Shown here: piece by piece, positions 27,185-36,370 of the stretch
How the letters are laid out: each line of letters starts with the position of its first letter
Position numbering within the stretch: the first letter of the stretch is position 1
From: Opitutia bacterium
GTDB taxonomy: Bacteria > Verrucomicrobiota > Verrucomicrobiia > Opitutales > Seribacteraceae
NCBI GenBank assembly: GCA_002694035.1
Contig: NZKY01000026.1
Coordinates: 9,549-47,878 of the forward strand
DNA: 38,330 bases
Direction: 5' to 3'
Position numbers and translations under genes: made by a program
Notes under the pieces: generated by a model
Database searches by the model: none
What the model saw: the letters and a program-made list of their open reading frames with translations, nothing else
What the model was told of the DNA's origin: nothing

Positions 27185-29869
27185 CTATTTATTAGCTGAT
27201 GTCTGCCAATCATATTTTGGCAAGAATTCACCTTCTTCAACATGCTTTCTGTCACCTTTATGCCATAAGAAGAAAATAGGACTTGCGATGAAAATTGATG
27301 AAAAGGTACCAGTTAAAATTCCGATTACAAAAACGAATGCGAAATCATTAATTATACCAGCACCGAAAATCCAAAGAGATAAGGCAGCTAAAAGTGTGGT
27401 AATACTGGTTAAGATGGATCTTGATAATACGCGGTTAATTGCGATGATAATTATTTTTCGTAAATTTGTTACTGGATTTACCTCCAACTCCTCGCGAATT
27501 CTATCAAAAACGACAATTGTGTCATTAATAGAATATCCAACGATCATTAGAATTGAAGCTAACATGGGAGCTGTGAATTGCCCTGAGCATAGAATGCCAT
27601 CTGAAATCGAGCCAATGAGAACAAACAAGCCCACAGTCATGAGAACATCATGTACAGTCGCGACAACTGCACCAATAGCATATCCCATCTCAAACCTAAT
27701 GGTTACATATAGTAAAATGCCTAATAGTGCCACAACCACTGAAAGAATGGCATCTTCTTTGATTTGATTACTTACAGAGGCACCTATGTTGCTTAGGCCT
27801 TCTTCACTCAGAGAAGCGTCAGGATGAGCAGTGTTTAATGCTTTCAAGATTTCTCGAGACTTTCCTTCTTCGGTTTGTAAAACAAGCCGAGATACTCCTT
27901 CTCCTGATCCTAGTTCAGATCTGTAGACATGTTGTACTTCCCCATATTTTTCTCTGTCCTCCAATGTGGAGTCAATTTCGGTTGGACTAATTCTTTTAGC
28001 AAATGAGGAAACCAATTCTTCCCCCCCTTTAAAGTCAATGCCAAGAATCTTGTCTTTGTTGGCATAAACAGAAAACACTCCAATTATTACAATAGTCCAA
28101 GATATGATAAATGCAGTTGTTCGATATTTGTGGAAATCAATTTCTGGACGGTAGCCTTGTTTTTCAATTTTGTTGAGACTTATTAGGTTTTTAACTCCTG
28201 ATTGTAGAAGTACATTGAGAAGCAATCTACTCACAAACAAAGCACAAAAAACGGATGTTACAATTCCGATAGCTAAAGTTATTCCGAAACCTTTAACAGG
28301 GCCAGTACCGAGCCAAATTAAAATCGAGGCAGTTATGAGAGTGGTAAGATTAGCGTCTATAATTGTTGAAAATGCTTTCGCGTAGCCTCCTTCGAGGGCA
28401 TTTTCTGAGCTTTTGCCTGCTTTTAATTCTTCTCTTATTCTCTCAAAAATAAGAATGTTTGCATCTACAGCCATTCCAATCGTGAGAACTAGTGCTGCCA
28501 TCCCAGGAAGAGTAAATGTGGCCTGAAAAATACCTGCAAGAAAAGCGATGACCAAAAGAATATTTGTGCCGACAGACAGCACTGCTACCAGACCGCCACT
28601 TTTGTACCATGTAATCATAAATGCAATGACCAAAACTGCACCCAAGATACAGGCATTCATGCTACTTGATAGAGCTTCGGAGGCAAGAGTAGGAGAAACT
28701 TCGTATTTTTCTCCAATGTCGAGAGATACTTTTAATGGATTGTTTAAAATGTCAGAAAGCATTTTAGCTTCTCTGTAACTGAAATTTCCATTGATTACCG
28801 CACTTCCGCCGTCGATTTTTTCTTTTACAGTTGGAGCACTTTCAAGCTGCCCGTCTAGTACTATTGCAAGCCTGCCAAGAGCTCCACTCGAAATATCGTT
28901 TGATTGAGCAATGTCGCCAGTAAGATCCGCAAAAACTTTGCCGCCTTCTGAAGTAAAATCTAGGCCAACTTCCCAACCGCCCATTTGATCCTGCCTAGGA
29001 TAAGCTTCCTGAATGATTTCGCCATCAGCTGACCACAATCTTCTTACCCAAATTGGTCTTTCATTAGCGACAGCATCGCTTCTTAGCATAGCAACGTATG
29101 GAATTCCCTCATCGTCGGTCCATTCTTCCCCTTCTTGAATAGGGATTGGGGCTGTTGAACTTACATTTACGATTCTAAATTCAAGTTTCGCAGGTTTTTG
29201 CAGTTCTTCTATTATTCCAGGGTCTTGTTTTGTTGTACGGTCTGGAATTTGGATTTCAATAGCCCGATCACCTCTTTTTCTAACCAATGTTTCGGCAACC
29301 CCGAAAGCATTCAGTCTTTCACTCATAATTTCAACCACTTTATCCATAGGAGTTACACCAGATGATGCTGTCTCAAATTCACTTTCATTTACATCGGAAA
29401 TTTCCATCGTGAAAGCTATTCCACCTCTTAGATCTAACCCACGTTTGATTGCAGCTTGCGAATTTCTAAGTAATGTACGAAGGACAAGATCATTTCTCTT
29501 GTCTCTGTCTTTAACATGCCTAGATCGTATTCCTGGTTTAATCCAAAAAGGAAATATTCGGGAACCGACTGTTTTAATTACCCCAGTCGGCGGTCGGAAG
29601 TAAGCTGCATAATCAAGCCTGTTTCTTTTACCGTATGCACGAAGTGCACCATAATCTATAGGTTGATCTTCTGGCAGTTGGTTGCGAAGATTTTCAACAA
29701 CTTCAGATAGACTTTCATGCCCGACATGATTAGAAGAATTAGCTTCAGAACTAACTTGTGTTAATGCAAATTCTCCGAGTTCTTGATCTTCAAAGGGTGT
29801 TACTAGTGAAAAGCTGACGATTATGACTAAGGTCGTAAATAAAAGCTTCCAAATTATAGACTTGTTCAT
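27185..29869 (-). CDS. secDF: Fused protein translocase subunit SecDF
   Basis: Proton-driven accessory of the Sec translocon that helps pull proteins out of SecYEG. One 894-residue chain joins SecD and SecF. The SecD half has an N-terminal helix (8-24), RGLDLRGG near 142, the P1 periplasmic domain (RLNAFGVAETLVRKRGD), and transmembrane segments with GMAVDANILIFERIREEL. The SecF half starts near 590 with LGIDFKGGEELVSSF and includes VGYSINDTIVVFDRIREEL. Twelve helices are expected. It lies 41 nt after yajC, the usual partner. The P1 domain carries acidic inserts of no obvious consequence. Confidence 0.95.
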   Translation of the reverse strand: MNKSIIWKLLFTTLVIIVSFSLVTPFEDQELGEFALTQVSSEANSSNHVGHESLSEVVENLRNQLPEDQPIDYGALRAYGKRNRLDYAAYFRPPTGVIKTVGSRIFPFWIKPGIRSRHVKDRDKRNDLVLRTLLRNSQAAIKRGLDLRGGIAFTMEISDVNESEFETASSGVTPMDKVVEIMSERLNAFGVAETLVRKRGDRAIEIQIPDRTTKQDPGIIEELQKPAKLEFRIVNVSSTAPIPIQEGEEWTDDEGIPYVAMLRSDAVANERPIWVRRLWSADGEIIQEAYPRQDQMGGWEVGLDFTSEGGKVFADLTGDIAQSNDISSGALGRLAIVLDGQLESAPTVKEKIDGGSAVINGNFSYREAKMLSDILNNPLKVSLDIGEKYEVSPTLASEALSSSMNACILGAVLVIAFMITWYKSGGLVAVLSVGTNILLVIAFLAGIFQATFTLPGMAALVLTIGMAVDANILIFERIREELKAGKSSENALEGGYAKAFSTIIDANLTTLITASILIWLGTGPVKGFGITLAIGIVTSVFCALFVSRLLLNVLLQSGVKNLISLNKIEKQGYRPEIDFHKYRTTAFIISWTIVIIGVFSVYANKDKILGIDFKGGEELVSSFAKRISPTEIDSTLEDREKYGEVQHVYRSELGSGEGVSRLVLQTEEGKSREILKALNTAHPDASLSEEGLSNIGASVSNQIKEDAILSVVVALLGILLYVTIRFEMGYAIGAVVATVHDVLMTVGLFVLIGSISDGILCSGQFTAPMLASILMIVGYSINDTIVVFDRIREELEVNPVTNLRKIIIIAINRVLSRSILTSITTLLAALSLWIFGAGIINDFAFVFVIGILTGTFSSIFIASPIFFLWHKGDRKHVEEGEFLPKYDWQTSANK

Positions 29870-29910
29870 AGAGAGACTGGTTTAAAGACCCGATTTGAAG
29901 GTCGAGGAAG

Positions 29911-30237
29911 TTATTCTATTTTAGCAGATATTGCTTCTTTAGCGATTTCTACTTTTACATTTTCAGCGACTTTCACTACAAAACAATCATCCTTTACTCC
30001 GGTTATTGTTCCCAGCATTCCGCCAACAGTTTTAATTTTGTCACCCTTGTCCAGGGATTGAACCATTTTCTCGTGTTGCTTCTGCTTTTTTCTTTGTGGT
30101 GCAATAAGCAGGAAGTAAAAGGCCACAAATATAAGAATCATGGGAAGAAAACTGAGTAAGCCTCCTTCTGCAGATTGCCCATTAGGCGGAGCCATTGCTA
30201 GAATAGAATGAGGAGTTATAAGATCGATAGTTGGCAT
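29911..30237 (-). CDS. yajC: Preprotein translocase subunit YajC
   Basis: Small Sec accessory membrane protein, 108 residues. A single helix (about 27-45, SFLPMILIFVAFYFLLI) is followed by the hallmark APQRKKQKQHEKM, then a basic cytoplasmic tail with GDKIKTVGGMLGTI and an end rich in V/E/K. The ATG at 30237 gives 14 extra residues; an internal ATG at residue 15 (MAPPNG) would also fit. It is followed by secDF. Confidence 0.94.
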   Translation of the reverse strand: MPTIDLITPHSILAMAPPNGQSAEGGLLSFLPMILIFVAFYFLLIAPQRKKQKQHEKMVQSLDKGDKIKTVGGMLGTITGVKDDCFVVKVAENVKVEIAKEAISAKIE

Positions 30238-30279
30238 AACTTTAAGGGAAACCGATTATAAAAACTTCATTTCTCCTTT

Positions 30280-30299
30280 TTGGCAAGCATTGATGCCAA
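30280..30299. other. Short hairpin between mscS and yajC
   Basis: TTGGCA and TGCCAA arms enclose an 8-nt loop, 42 nt before the yajC start. There is no T-run on either strand, so it is not a standard terminator. It might be an operator or a processing site, or chance. Confidence 0.25.
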
Positions 30300-30330
30300 G
30301 AGAAGAAGAGAATAGAAATTAATTAAATAG

Positions 30331-31617
30331 TTATTTATTGATCTGAGATAAAATATTTTCGGGAATGCTTGATATATGAACATCTCTCTGCGGGTATGGG
30401 ATTTCAATTCCTTCTTTCTTGAATAAATCCCAAATTGACAGCATTACTTCACTTCTAACATTACCGACTCCGTTAGAGGGGTCATCAATCCAAAAACGTA
30501 ATTCTAAATCTATTGAATTATCTCCAAATCCAATTATCAGACATTTGGGTTGTGGATCTTGTAGCACTCTACTACAGGATTTTGCTGCTTGAAGACAAAG
30601 TTCAATACCTTTTCTAGGATCTGCATCATATGAAATTCCAATTGGAACACGCACACGAACATTCCGATCGCTGAAAGACCAATTGATTACACGATTAGTT
30701 ATCAAATCTTCGTTTGGAATTAGATGCTCTTTACCGTCGCGTGTAATAACTGAGGCATATCTTGCCCGGAGAGAATTAATCCATCCATAAGTACCTTCAA
30801 TTTCGATTACATCACCAGGTTTTATAGATCTATCAAGAAGTAAAATTAGGCCGCTAACTAAATTCGAAACTACTTTTTGAAGACCAAAGCCAATTCCTAC
30901 ACCAATTGCCCCACCAAGAATGGCAAAGGAGGATAAATCTAGTCCAATAGTTGAAAGAGCTACTGCAAAACTAACAAAAACCAGTAGGACCCTAAGGATT
31001 TTTGTAAGTAGCACCTGCAACGAGGGTGGAATATGGGGCAATTTTTTGATTTTTCTTTCACCAGATGAACCTAGTAAAGAACTGATCCATAAAAGAATTA
31101 GAAGAATGATACCTCCATTCAGAATATCGAGAACAGATATTCTTCGATCTCCAACATTAAATGCCAACAATCTGAGTAAGTCTAAAGTTGTTTGTAATAG
31201 ACCAAAACTGTTTAGAGCAGCTAGACCGAACGCCAGAACTGCAATTAACCGAAGCCAAGCTCGACTTTTGATAAAACCCGAAATCATTCGATAAGTTGCC
31301 CAAGCTCCAGCAACGCTTGTAAACGGACGAATTAACTCTTGGGAAGAAATGGAAAATCGCTCAACAAGAGCGAGGGCAATTAGACAGGAGGTGAGCAAAT
31401 AAAAAGGAGCAATCATCCTAATGGAATTGGTCCAAATTAATTTTTTAAATTCACTTTTTTCAGAATTTGCAGCAAAGGAAAGAAATAATGGCTTGGTTAA
31501 TTTTGTTAAAATAAACGCTAAAACTATCAGACAAGTTAAAATACCCGCTTGGAGTTGAAAAGATGGGTCTTCCCAGAATCCTTCCCAATTTCCCCAATTT
31601 ATTTCACTTAATTTCAT
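30331..31617 (-). CDS. MscS-family mechanosensitive ion channel
   Basis: Pressure-release channel of the inner membrane. The 428 residues include several N-terminal helices (near 15-35, 55-75, 85-105, 115-140, 158-178) and the conserved MscS core from about 210: the pore helix AILGGAIGVGIGFGLQKV, then SGLILLLDRSIKPGDVIEI, a beta domain (ITRDGKEHLIPNEDLI, TNRVINWS) and the mixed C-terminal domain ending IPYPQRDVHI. Larger than E. coli MscS (286), resembling the MscS proteins with extra N-terminal helices. Paralogue and gating properties cannot be told. Confidence 0.92.
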   Translation of the reverse strand: MKLSEINWGNWEGFWEDPSFQLQAGILTCLIVLAFILTKLTKPLFLSFAANSEKSEFKKLIWTNSIRMIAPFYLLTSCLIALALVERFSISSQELIRPFTSVAGAWATYRMISGFIKSRAWLRLIAVLAFGLAALNSFGLLQTTLDLLRLLAFNVGDRRISVLDILNGGIILLILLWISSLLGSSGERKIKKLPHIPPSLQVLLTKILRVLLVFVSFAVALSTIGLDLSSFAILGGAIGVGIGFGLQKVVSNLVSGLILLLDRSIKPGDVIEIEGTYGWINSLRARYASVITRDGKEHLIPNEDLITNRVINWSFSDRNVRVRVPIGISYDADPRKGIELCLQAAKSCSRVLQDPQPKCLIIGFGDNSIDLELRFWIDDPSNGVGNVRSEVMLSIWDLFKKEGIEIPYPQRDVHISSIPENILSQINK

Positions 31618-31666
31618 GGGATAAGATCAAAGTTTTAAAAATTAATGTGATCGTTTACAATCAATC

Positions 31667-32269
31667 TTAGATCGCTGATGTCAAAGCTACTTGAACACAA
31701 CCAATACAGAATCCAATAATAGCCCCAATTTTCTCTATGAACTTAAATTCTTTTTTCATTATGGAAAAAAGAATTTCTTCTAATTTTTCAGAGGAAAACT
31801 CTTCAACTTTTTTTTGGACAATTAAATTTACATTGAATTCTTGTTCTAGTTTCTCGGAAAGTTGTTTAGCAGATTTTTCTAAAAACTCTTTCAGGTCAGA
31901 CTTAAACAAGTTGGTAACTTTCTCCACCATTTCATCTGTAAGAAACATGGCAAGCATTGGGAAATTTTGAACTAGTTTTTCACGAATTGTTGATTCGATT
32001 CTTTTCCCTATTAAATTAATAGATTCTTCACTTGTCGCAAGAGATTCAATTTTTTTTGATACATCTTTAATTGATAAAAGTTCCTCTGAGACTAGATTAC
32101 CAAGTTTCCTTGCAAGTTGGGTTTGTCTTTTAGGGAAAACGCCATGTAGCGTGAATAATTTGAAGTTTCTGGGCGTCTTTGGGTGAAATAGCATTTTTAC
32201 AGCCAAATAATTGGTGAACCAACCTATGAGTGCTGCAATAAAAGGTAGTAAAAACAGAATTGGTGACAT
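31667..32269 (-). CDS. DUF445 family membrane protein (YheB-like)
   Basis: A 200-residue protein with hydrophobic helices at both ends (about 3-22 with ALIGWFTNYLAVKMLFHP, and 178-198) and a long charged coiled-coil-like middle rich in Lys and Glu. The N-terminal GWFTNYLAVKMLFHPK and HGVFPKRQ are the DUF445 signature. The function of this family is not established. It is the first gene of a run to mscS, yajC, secDF and recJ. Confidence 0.85.
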   Translation of the reverse strand: MSPILFLLPFIAALIGWFTNYLAVKMLFHPKTPRNFKLFTLHGVFPKRQTQLARKLGNLVSEELLSIKDVSKKIESLATSEESINLIGKRIESTIREKLVQNFPMLAMFLTDEMVEKVTNLFKSDLKEFLEKSAKQLSEKLEQEFNVNLIVQKKVEEFSSEKLEEILFSIMKKEFKFIEKIGAIIGFCIGCVQVALTSAI

Positions 32270-32386
32270 ATCTTGTATCTTAATAAATTAATTTAAATGA
32301 GTATTCTATAACTTATTGAAAATAAGCTTATCAAGTTTCTATTCTGTTTTCCCGAACATCTAAATTTAAGTTAATCGTTTAGCGTA
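32270..32386 (-). promoter_or_regulatory. Leader region of the DUF445-mscS-yajC-secDF-recJ run
   Basis: About 117 AT-rich bases between the rhlE terminator and the DUF445 start. A promoter for the run must lie here, because rhlE transcription should stop upstream. I see no confident boxes. Confidence 0.4.
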
Positions 32387-32434
32387 TTTATATTAAAAAC
32401 AAAAAAAAACCGCGAACGGTTTTTTTAATATAAA
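32387..32434 (-). terminator. Intrinsic terminator downstream of rhlE
   Basis: On the minus strand the stem ACCG-TTCG-CGGT is flanked by A-runs before and a T-run of nine after, a classic rho-independent terminator. The outer TTTATATTAAAA / TTTTAATATAAA arms extend the palindrome, with a short insertion in one arm. It is near-symmetric, so it could also stop plus-strand transcripts. Best terminator in the window. Confidence 0.9.
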
Positions 32435-32461
32435 TTTAAGTAATTTATAATTTTTTCTGAA

Positions 32462-33679
32462 CTACCTCCTTCTTCGTGACCCGAAAGAGACTCGAGAACC
32501 AAATCCACGGTTTCTTTTTTTTGAAACCACTGCACCAATCGGAGCCAAATTTTCCTGTTTCTCTCTGTATGAAAAATCATCAAGAAATTTTCTTGGTAAA
32601 GGATTGCCAAGAAGTTTTTCTACCGATTCTACCAAAGGAATTTCTTCTGGTTTGCAAAGTGTAAACGCTTCACCTTCTGTTTTTGCACGACCAGTTCGTC
32701 CAATTCTATGGACATAATCTTCTGCATGTTGAGGAACATCATAATTAATTACATGAGTAACATTAGATATATCTAAGCCCCGAGAAGCAACATCTGTGGC
32801 TGACAATATTCTTACTTTGCCATTCTTAAAGTCAGCAAGTGCAGCCATTCGATCTTTTTGTTTTAAATCAGAATGCAAAACGCGTACATTTTGTCCGTGT
32901 TCAGACAACCAATGGCTTATTTTGTCAGTACCTCTTCGAGTTTGGAAAAAAATAATAAGACTTTCAAATTCAATTTGCTTTAAAAGGGCAATTAGAAGGT
33001 CAAATTTTTGAATTGCCGGAACTGGATACAAAGCATGGGAAACTGTTTCGGCGGCTGAGATTTTAATATCAATTTTCGCTTCTGCGGGGTCATTTAATGC
33101 CCATTTTGATAATCGTAAAACTTCTTCTGGAATTGTAGCAGAGAAGAATAAAGTCTGTCTGTTGCGGGGAGTTTTTTTAATAATTTTCGTTACATCTTCA
33201 ACGAAGCCCATATCCAACATTCTGTCTACTTCATCAAGAATAAGAACTTCAATTTTGCTCAAGGATAGATTGTTCTGTTGCAAGTGGTCAATTAGTCTGC
33301 CTGGTGTAGCAACTACAATATCCGGTTTGTTCCTGAGTTCTTCGAGTTGTTTACCATATTTTACACCGCCATAAAGAAGAGCCAATTTCAGATTTAGATA
33401 CTTGCCATATTTTTTAAAATTTTCCTCTATTTGAATTGCAAGTTCTCTGGTAGGTGCCAATGCAAGTGCCCGGCATACGCCTGTGCCTTGCAACCTATGC
33501 AATGTGGGCAATGCAAAAGCTGCAGTTTTTCCGGTTCCAGTTTGAGCGGAACCAATAAGATCTCTACCATCTACAATTGATGGTATAGCTTTTTGTTGAA
33601 TTGGAGTAGCTTCTTCATATCCAAGTTCTTCAATGGCTCTGAGAATTTCAGCACGTAAACCTAAGTTTTTAAAATTCAT
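32462..33679 (-). CDS. rhlE: DEAD-box ATP-dependent RNA helicase, RhlE type
   Basis: Unwinds RNA structure, for example in ribosome assembly or mRNA decay. The 405 residues show the Q-motif (NLGLRAEILRAI..ATPIQ), Walker A AQTGTGKT (45-52), PTRELA, TPGR, motif II as DEVD instead of DEAD (149-152), SAT, FFQTRRGTD, ATDVASRGLDI and HRIGRTGR, plus a short basic tail ending RRRR. The DEVD change is conservative. Monocistronic, with a clear terminator downstream. Confidence 0.93.
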   Translation of the reverse strand: MNFKNLGLRAEILRAIEELGYEEATPIQQKAIPSIVDGRDLIGSAQTGTGKTAAFALPTLHRLQGTGVCRALALAPTRELAIQIEENFKKYGKYLNLKLALLYGGVKYGKQLEELRNKPDIVVATPGRLIDHLQQNNLSLSKIEVLILDEVDRMLDMGFVEDVTKIIKKTPRNRQTLFFSATIPEEVLRLSKWALNDPAEAKIDIKISAAETVSHALYPVPAIQKFDLLIALLKQIEFESLIIFFQTRRGTDKISHWLSEHGQNVRVLHSDLKQKDRMAALADFKNGKVRILSATDVASRGLDISNVTHVINYDVPQHAEDYVHRIGRTGRAKTEGEAFTLCKPEEIPLVESVEKLLGNPLPRKFLDDFSYREKQENLAPIGAVVSKKRNRGFGSRVSFGSRRRR

Positions 33680-33746
33680 AAAAATATATTTTGAAACAGA
33701 ATTTTTCTCTGTTTATAAAGATCAAGCTAAAGCCTAATTTAACAAA
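33680..33746. promoter_or_regulatory. Divergent promoter region, rhlE / gluQ-like
   Basis: Sixty-seven AT-rich bases between divergent starts. It must contain promoters for both genes; exact elements cannot be assigned. Confidence 0.4.
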
Positions 33747-34562
33747 ATGTGCGAGGAGAAAGAAAAAATATCTTATCGGGGGCGTATTGCACCCACGCCA
33801 TCAGGTTATTTGCATCAAGGGCATGTAGAGACTTTTAAAGTTGCCTACCAAAGAGCTCAGGAAAGAAATGGGAAAATCGTTTTTAGGAACGATGATATTG
33901 ATAAAAATCGTAGTAAAAATTTTTTTTTCCAAGCCGCAATTGAAGATCTAAAGGGATTGGGAATAGAATGGGATGAAGGACCAGATTGTGGCGGGAAGTT
34001 TGGACCTTATAATCAAAGCGAAAGGGGAGCATTATATTTTGATATATTAGCTATGCTTGCTCAAATGGGATTTATATACCCGTGTAGTAAATCCCGAAAA
34101 GATATAGAAAAATTTGAATTAAAATCGCGAGAAGGGAATGAATTTTTATTTCCAAAGAAATTGCGTCCACCAATCTCAAAAAAAGCTATAAATCAAATTG
34201 ATCTCACAACTAACTGGAGATTTTGGACTGAATGGGGTTCTCAAGTATCATTTTTAGATCAGAGGGCAGGGGAGATGAAATTTGAAATCGGAAGAGACTT
34301 TTCTGATTTTTTGGTTTGGAGAAAAGAAGGAATTGCTTCTTATGAACTTGCAACGGTGGTTGACGACCATTTAATGCAGATATCCGAAGTTGTGCGTGGG
34401 GAGGACTTACTAATTTCTAGTGCTAGGCAGTGCTTGTTGTTTGAAGCTTTGGGATGGTCAACTCCTTCTTTTTACCACTGCAAATTACTTTATGGATCAG
34501 ATGGTAAAAAATTATCTAAATCAACGCGTACTCTTCCAAGACTCTATGCCTTTGATTGCTAG
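33747..34562 (+). CDS. gluQ: Glutamyl-Q tRNA(Asp) synthetase-like protein, shortened C-terminus
   Basis: Class I GluRS-like core without an anticodon-binding domain, as in GluQ-RS, which attaches Glu to queuosine of tRNA-Asp. In 271 residues: GRIAPTPSGYLHQGHVETF (HIGH-like HQGH at 23-26), RNDDIDKNR, NQSERGALYFDIL, FIYPCSKSRKDI, DFLVWRKEGIASYELATVVDDHLM and VVRGEDLL, then the KMSKS-like KLSKS. It stops 12 residues after KLSKS, whereas relatives have roughly 25-60 more, and its last 42 nt overlap the end of the opposite glycosyltransferase gene. It may be functional but truncated. A shortened GltX is the alternative. Confidence 0.8.
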   Translation: MCEEKEKISYRGRIAPTPSGYLHQGHVETFKVAYQRAQERNGKIVFRNDDIDKNRSKNFFFQAAIEDLKGLGIEWDEGPDCGGKFGPYNQSERGALYFDILAMLAQMGFIYPCSKSRKDIEKFELKSREGNEFLFPKKLRPPISKKAINQIDLTTNWRFWTEWGSQVSFLDQRAGEMKFEIGRDFSDFLVWRKEGIASYELATVVDDHLMQISEVVRGEDLLISSARQCLLFEALGWSTPSFYHCKLLYGSDGKKLSKSTRTLPRLYAFDC

Positions 34563-35399
34563 TGCTTTAGCTTTTGTCATCGACAAAAATTCATATTGAG
34601 CGTGGAGGCGGGCGAATACATAGCCTGACCATCCATCTAGAAATCCCATTTGCCATAAATATACATACATAAAACGAAGAGTTGGGCGAAATGGAAGTTT
34701 GCGAAATATTTTGCGGAGTCTTCTCTTACCTTTGACCTTATCATGCTGTAGAGCAGATTCATCATCGTAAGATGAACTTTCCACAACCGCTTCCCAATTG
34801 GAATAGCGATTGTGCTTTTCAACAAAGCTATCGATCGTCGGGAAGGCATGATGATCCATAATTGATTTTAGCTTCCCGGTTGATCCTTGCACCACGACAT
34901 GCTCATGGACTTCGTTGTCACCACTTCCAGTTGATAGATCTGTGATCTTTTCATAGCGACCAAGTTTATGTTTAAAAAGGCGAAGATTCCAATTTGGGAA
35001 ATAAGCATGCTTTAGAGGCTTACCGAGAAAAAAATATCGTCGATTGATCCAATATCCAGAATGCTTTTCATTTGGGTTTGAAACAATTTCTTTTATTTCA
35101 TCCTTCGATTCAGGAGGAAGACATTCATCAGCATCTAAAATTAATACCCATTCGTTGGAAAAAGGTAAATTTTCCAATGCCCAATTTTTTTTCTTAGGCC
35201 ATCCCCCCTGGTATCTAAATTGAATAACTTTTGCTCCATACTTCTGAGCAATTTCTGGCGTTTTATCCGAACTTTGTGAATCGACTACGAAAATTTCGTC
35301 TGCCCAATCAACAGACTTAATGCATCTCTCCAAGTTAGTTTCCTCATTTTTACAAGGAATCATTAAAGATACAAAAATCTTTTCACATGATCTTTTCAC
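34521..35399 (-). CDS. Glycosyltransferase family 2, WaaE/KdtX-like
   Basis: A GT-A sugar transferase, 292 residues. Features: SLMIPCKNEETNLERCIKSV, EIFVVDSQSSDKTPEIA, the metal-binding DADE at 89-92, and the conserved middle FFLGKPLKHAYFPNWNLRLF with EVHEHVVVQG; the C-terminus has FLDGWSGYVFARLHAQYEF. The pattern fits the WaaE/KdtX group that adds sugars to the LPS inner core, though acceptor and donor are unknown. Starts with GTG, 3 nt after the SGNH-like gene; a later ATG at residue 13 would cut into the first strand. Confidence 0.88.
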   Translation of the reverse strand: MKRSCEKIFVSLMIPCKNEETNLERCIKSVDWADEIFVVDSQSSDKTPEIAQKYGAKVIQFRYQGGWPKKKNWALENLPFSNEWVLILDADECLPPESKDEIKEIVSNPNEKHSGYWINRRYFFLGKPLKHAYFPNWNLRLFKHKLGRYEKITDLSTGSGDNEVHEHVVVQGSTGKLKSIMDHHAFPTIDSFVEKHNRYSNWEAVVESSSYDDESALQHDKVKGKRRLRKIFRKLPFRPTLRFMYVYLWQMGFLDGWSGYVFARLHAQYEFLSMTKAKALAIKGIESWKSTR

Positions 35400-35402
35400 T
35401 TT

Positions 35403-36359
35403 TTATAAATGCTCTGAAATACTTTCTGACAATTTATTAGTTCTCAACTGCACACCTTTTGTATTTAAATGATAGCAACTATCATAGAAAAATTCGGAGG
35501 TATACATTGAATCATAAGGCTCGCCTACAAGAGGAATTTTTAAGTTTCTCCAAAAAGTCTTTATTGTTTTGAAATTTTTCAGAACAATATGGTTCGAATA
35601 ATATTCAGGATGTTCAAAAGTATTTGGCCAAGTGGCATATAATTTTAAATTATTTTTTTTCGCAAAACTATTAATGTTTCTCATTATTTTATAAAGATCA
35701 TTATGAATTGTTAACTTATTAAGTAAAGGTCTCAAGGGCGTTGCCAAAAGTTCTCTTTCAGGGATTTGGTTTCCTGAATTTGATGTTACATTACCCAAGG
35801 AGTCAAATTGCCAACCGCATGCGTATATTTTATTTGGATTAAAGTTTTTATTAATTAGACTGTATACTGAAAACCTCGTCAGGTTTACTGGGAAATAAAG
35901 CCTTAATAATGTTCTGTCGTAGAGAGGGAAATTTTTTTTAATTCTGCTTTGAGGTCCTTCAATCATACCCAAATAGTTCAAGTTTCTGTTTGTTCTATTA
36001 AAAAGATAAGTTTCGTACTCCCAACAGAAAATTATTATATCGTTCTGCCTAGTAAATGGTTTGATATTTTCAAATATAATTTCTGGACCAAGACCTACCA
36101 TACATCCAAAATTTATTACGGGTCTTCCTAATGATTCGAACAATATTTTACAATCAATGCCATAAGCTATATTTGATCCTCCAGAAAATATGATTTTTTC
36201 ATGATCTAGAAAGGCTTTTACCGACTCCTTCTTTATATCAATCATTGATTGGCTGAATATAGCACCCGCAGACGGATAATCTCTGTGGATTGAAATTAAA
36301 TAATTCCAAATTATAACCCCAATCAAGAAACCTAAAATTATGAATTTTGAATTTTTAAT
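35403..36359 (-). CDS. Membrane-anchored SGNH-like protein (probable glycan O-acylation partner)
   Basis: No standard ATG exists at the 5' end. The conventional start is TTG at 36324-36326 (307 residues), but the open frame extends upstream, and an ATT at 36357-36359 would give (M)KNSKFIILGFLIGVIIW, a natural signal-anchor with a basic lead; I show the longer form (318 residues). The soluble part has a nucleophile-like GGSNIAYGID (Ser in the first strand-turn) and a C-terminal YDSCYHLNTKG with the Asp and His of an SGNH hydrolase or transferase. It follows an MBOAT gene, as AlgX/DltD-like partners do, so it probably helps transfer acyl groups to a surface glycan. No direct evidence for the acceptor. 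Confidence 0.65.
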   Translation of the reverse strand: MKNSKFIILGFLIGVIIWNYLISIHRDYPSAGAIFSQSMIDIKKESVKAFLDHEKIIFSGGSNIAYGIDCKILFESLGRPVINFGCMVGLGPEIIFENIKPFTRQNDIIIFCWEYETYLFNRTNRNLNYLGMIEGPQSRIKKNFPLYDRTLLRLYFPVNLTRFSVYSLINKNFNPNKIYACGWQFDSLGNVTSNSGNQIPERELLATPLRPLLNKLTIHNDLYKIMRNINSFAKKNNLKLYATWPNTFEHPEYYSNHIVLKNFKTIKTFWRNLKIPLVGEPYDSMYTSEFFYDSCYHLNTKGVQLRTNKLSESISEHL

Positions 36360-36370
36360 AGTATAAATGA

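Noticed and set aside
27090-27767. 225-codon plus-strand frame opposite secDF
   Set aside because: It lies entirely over recJ and secDF coding sequence on the other strand, has no domain-like pattern, and both real genes have full motif sets.
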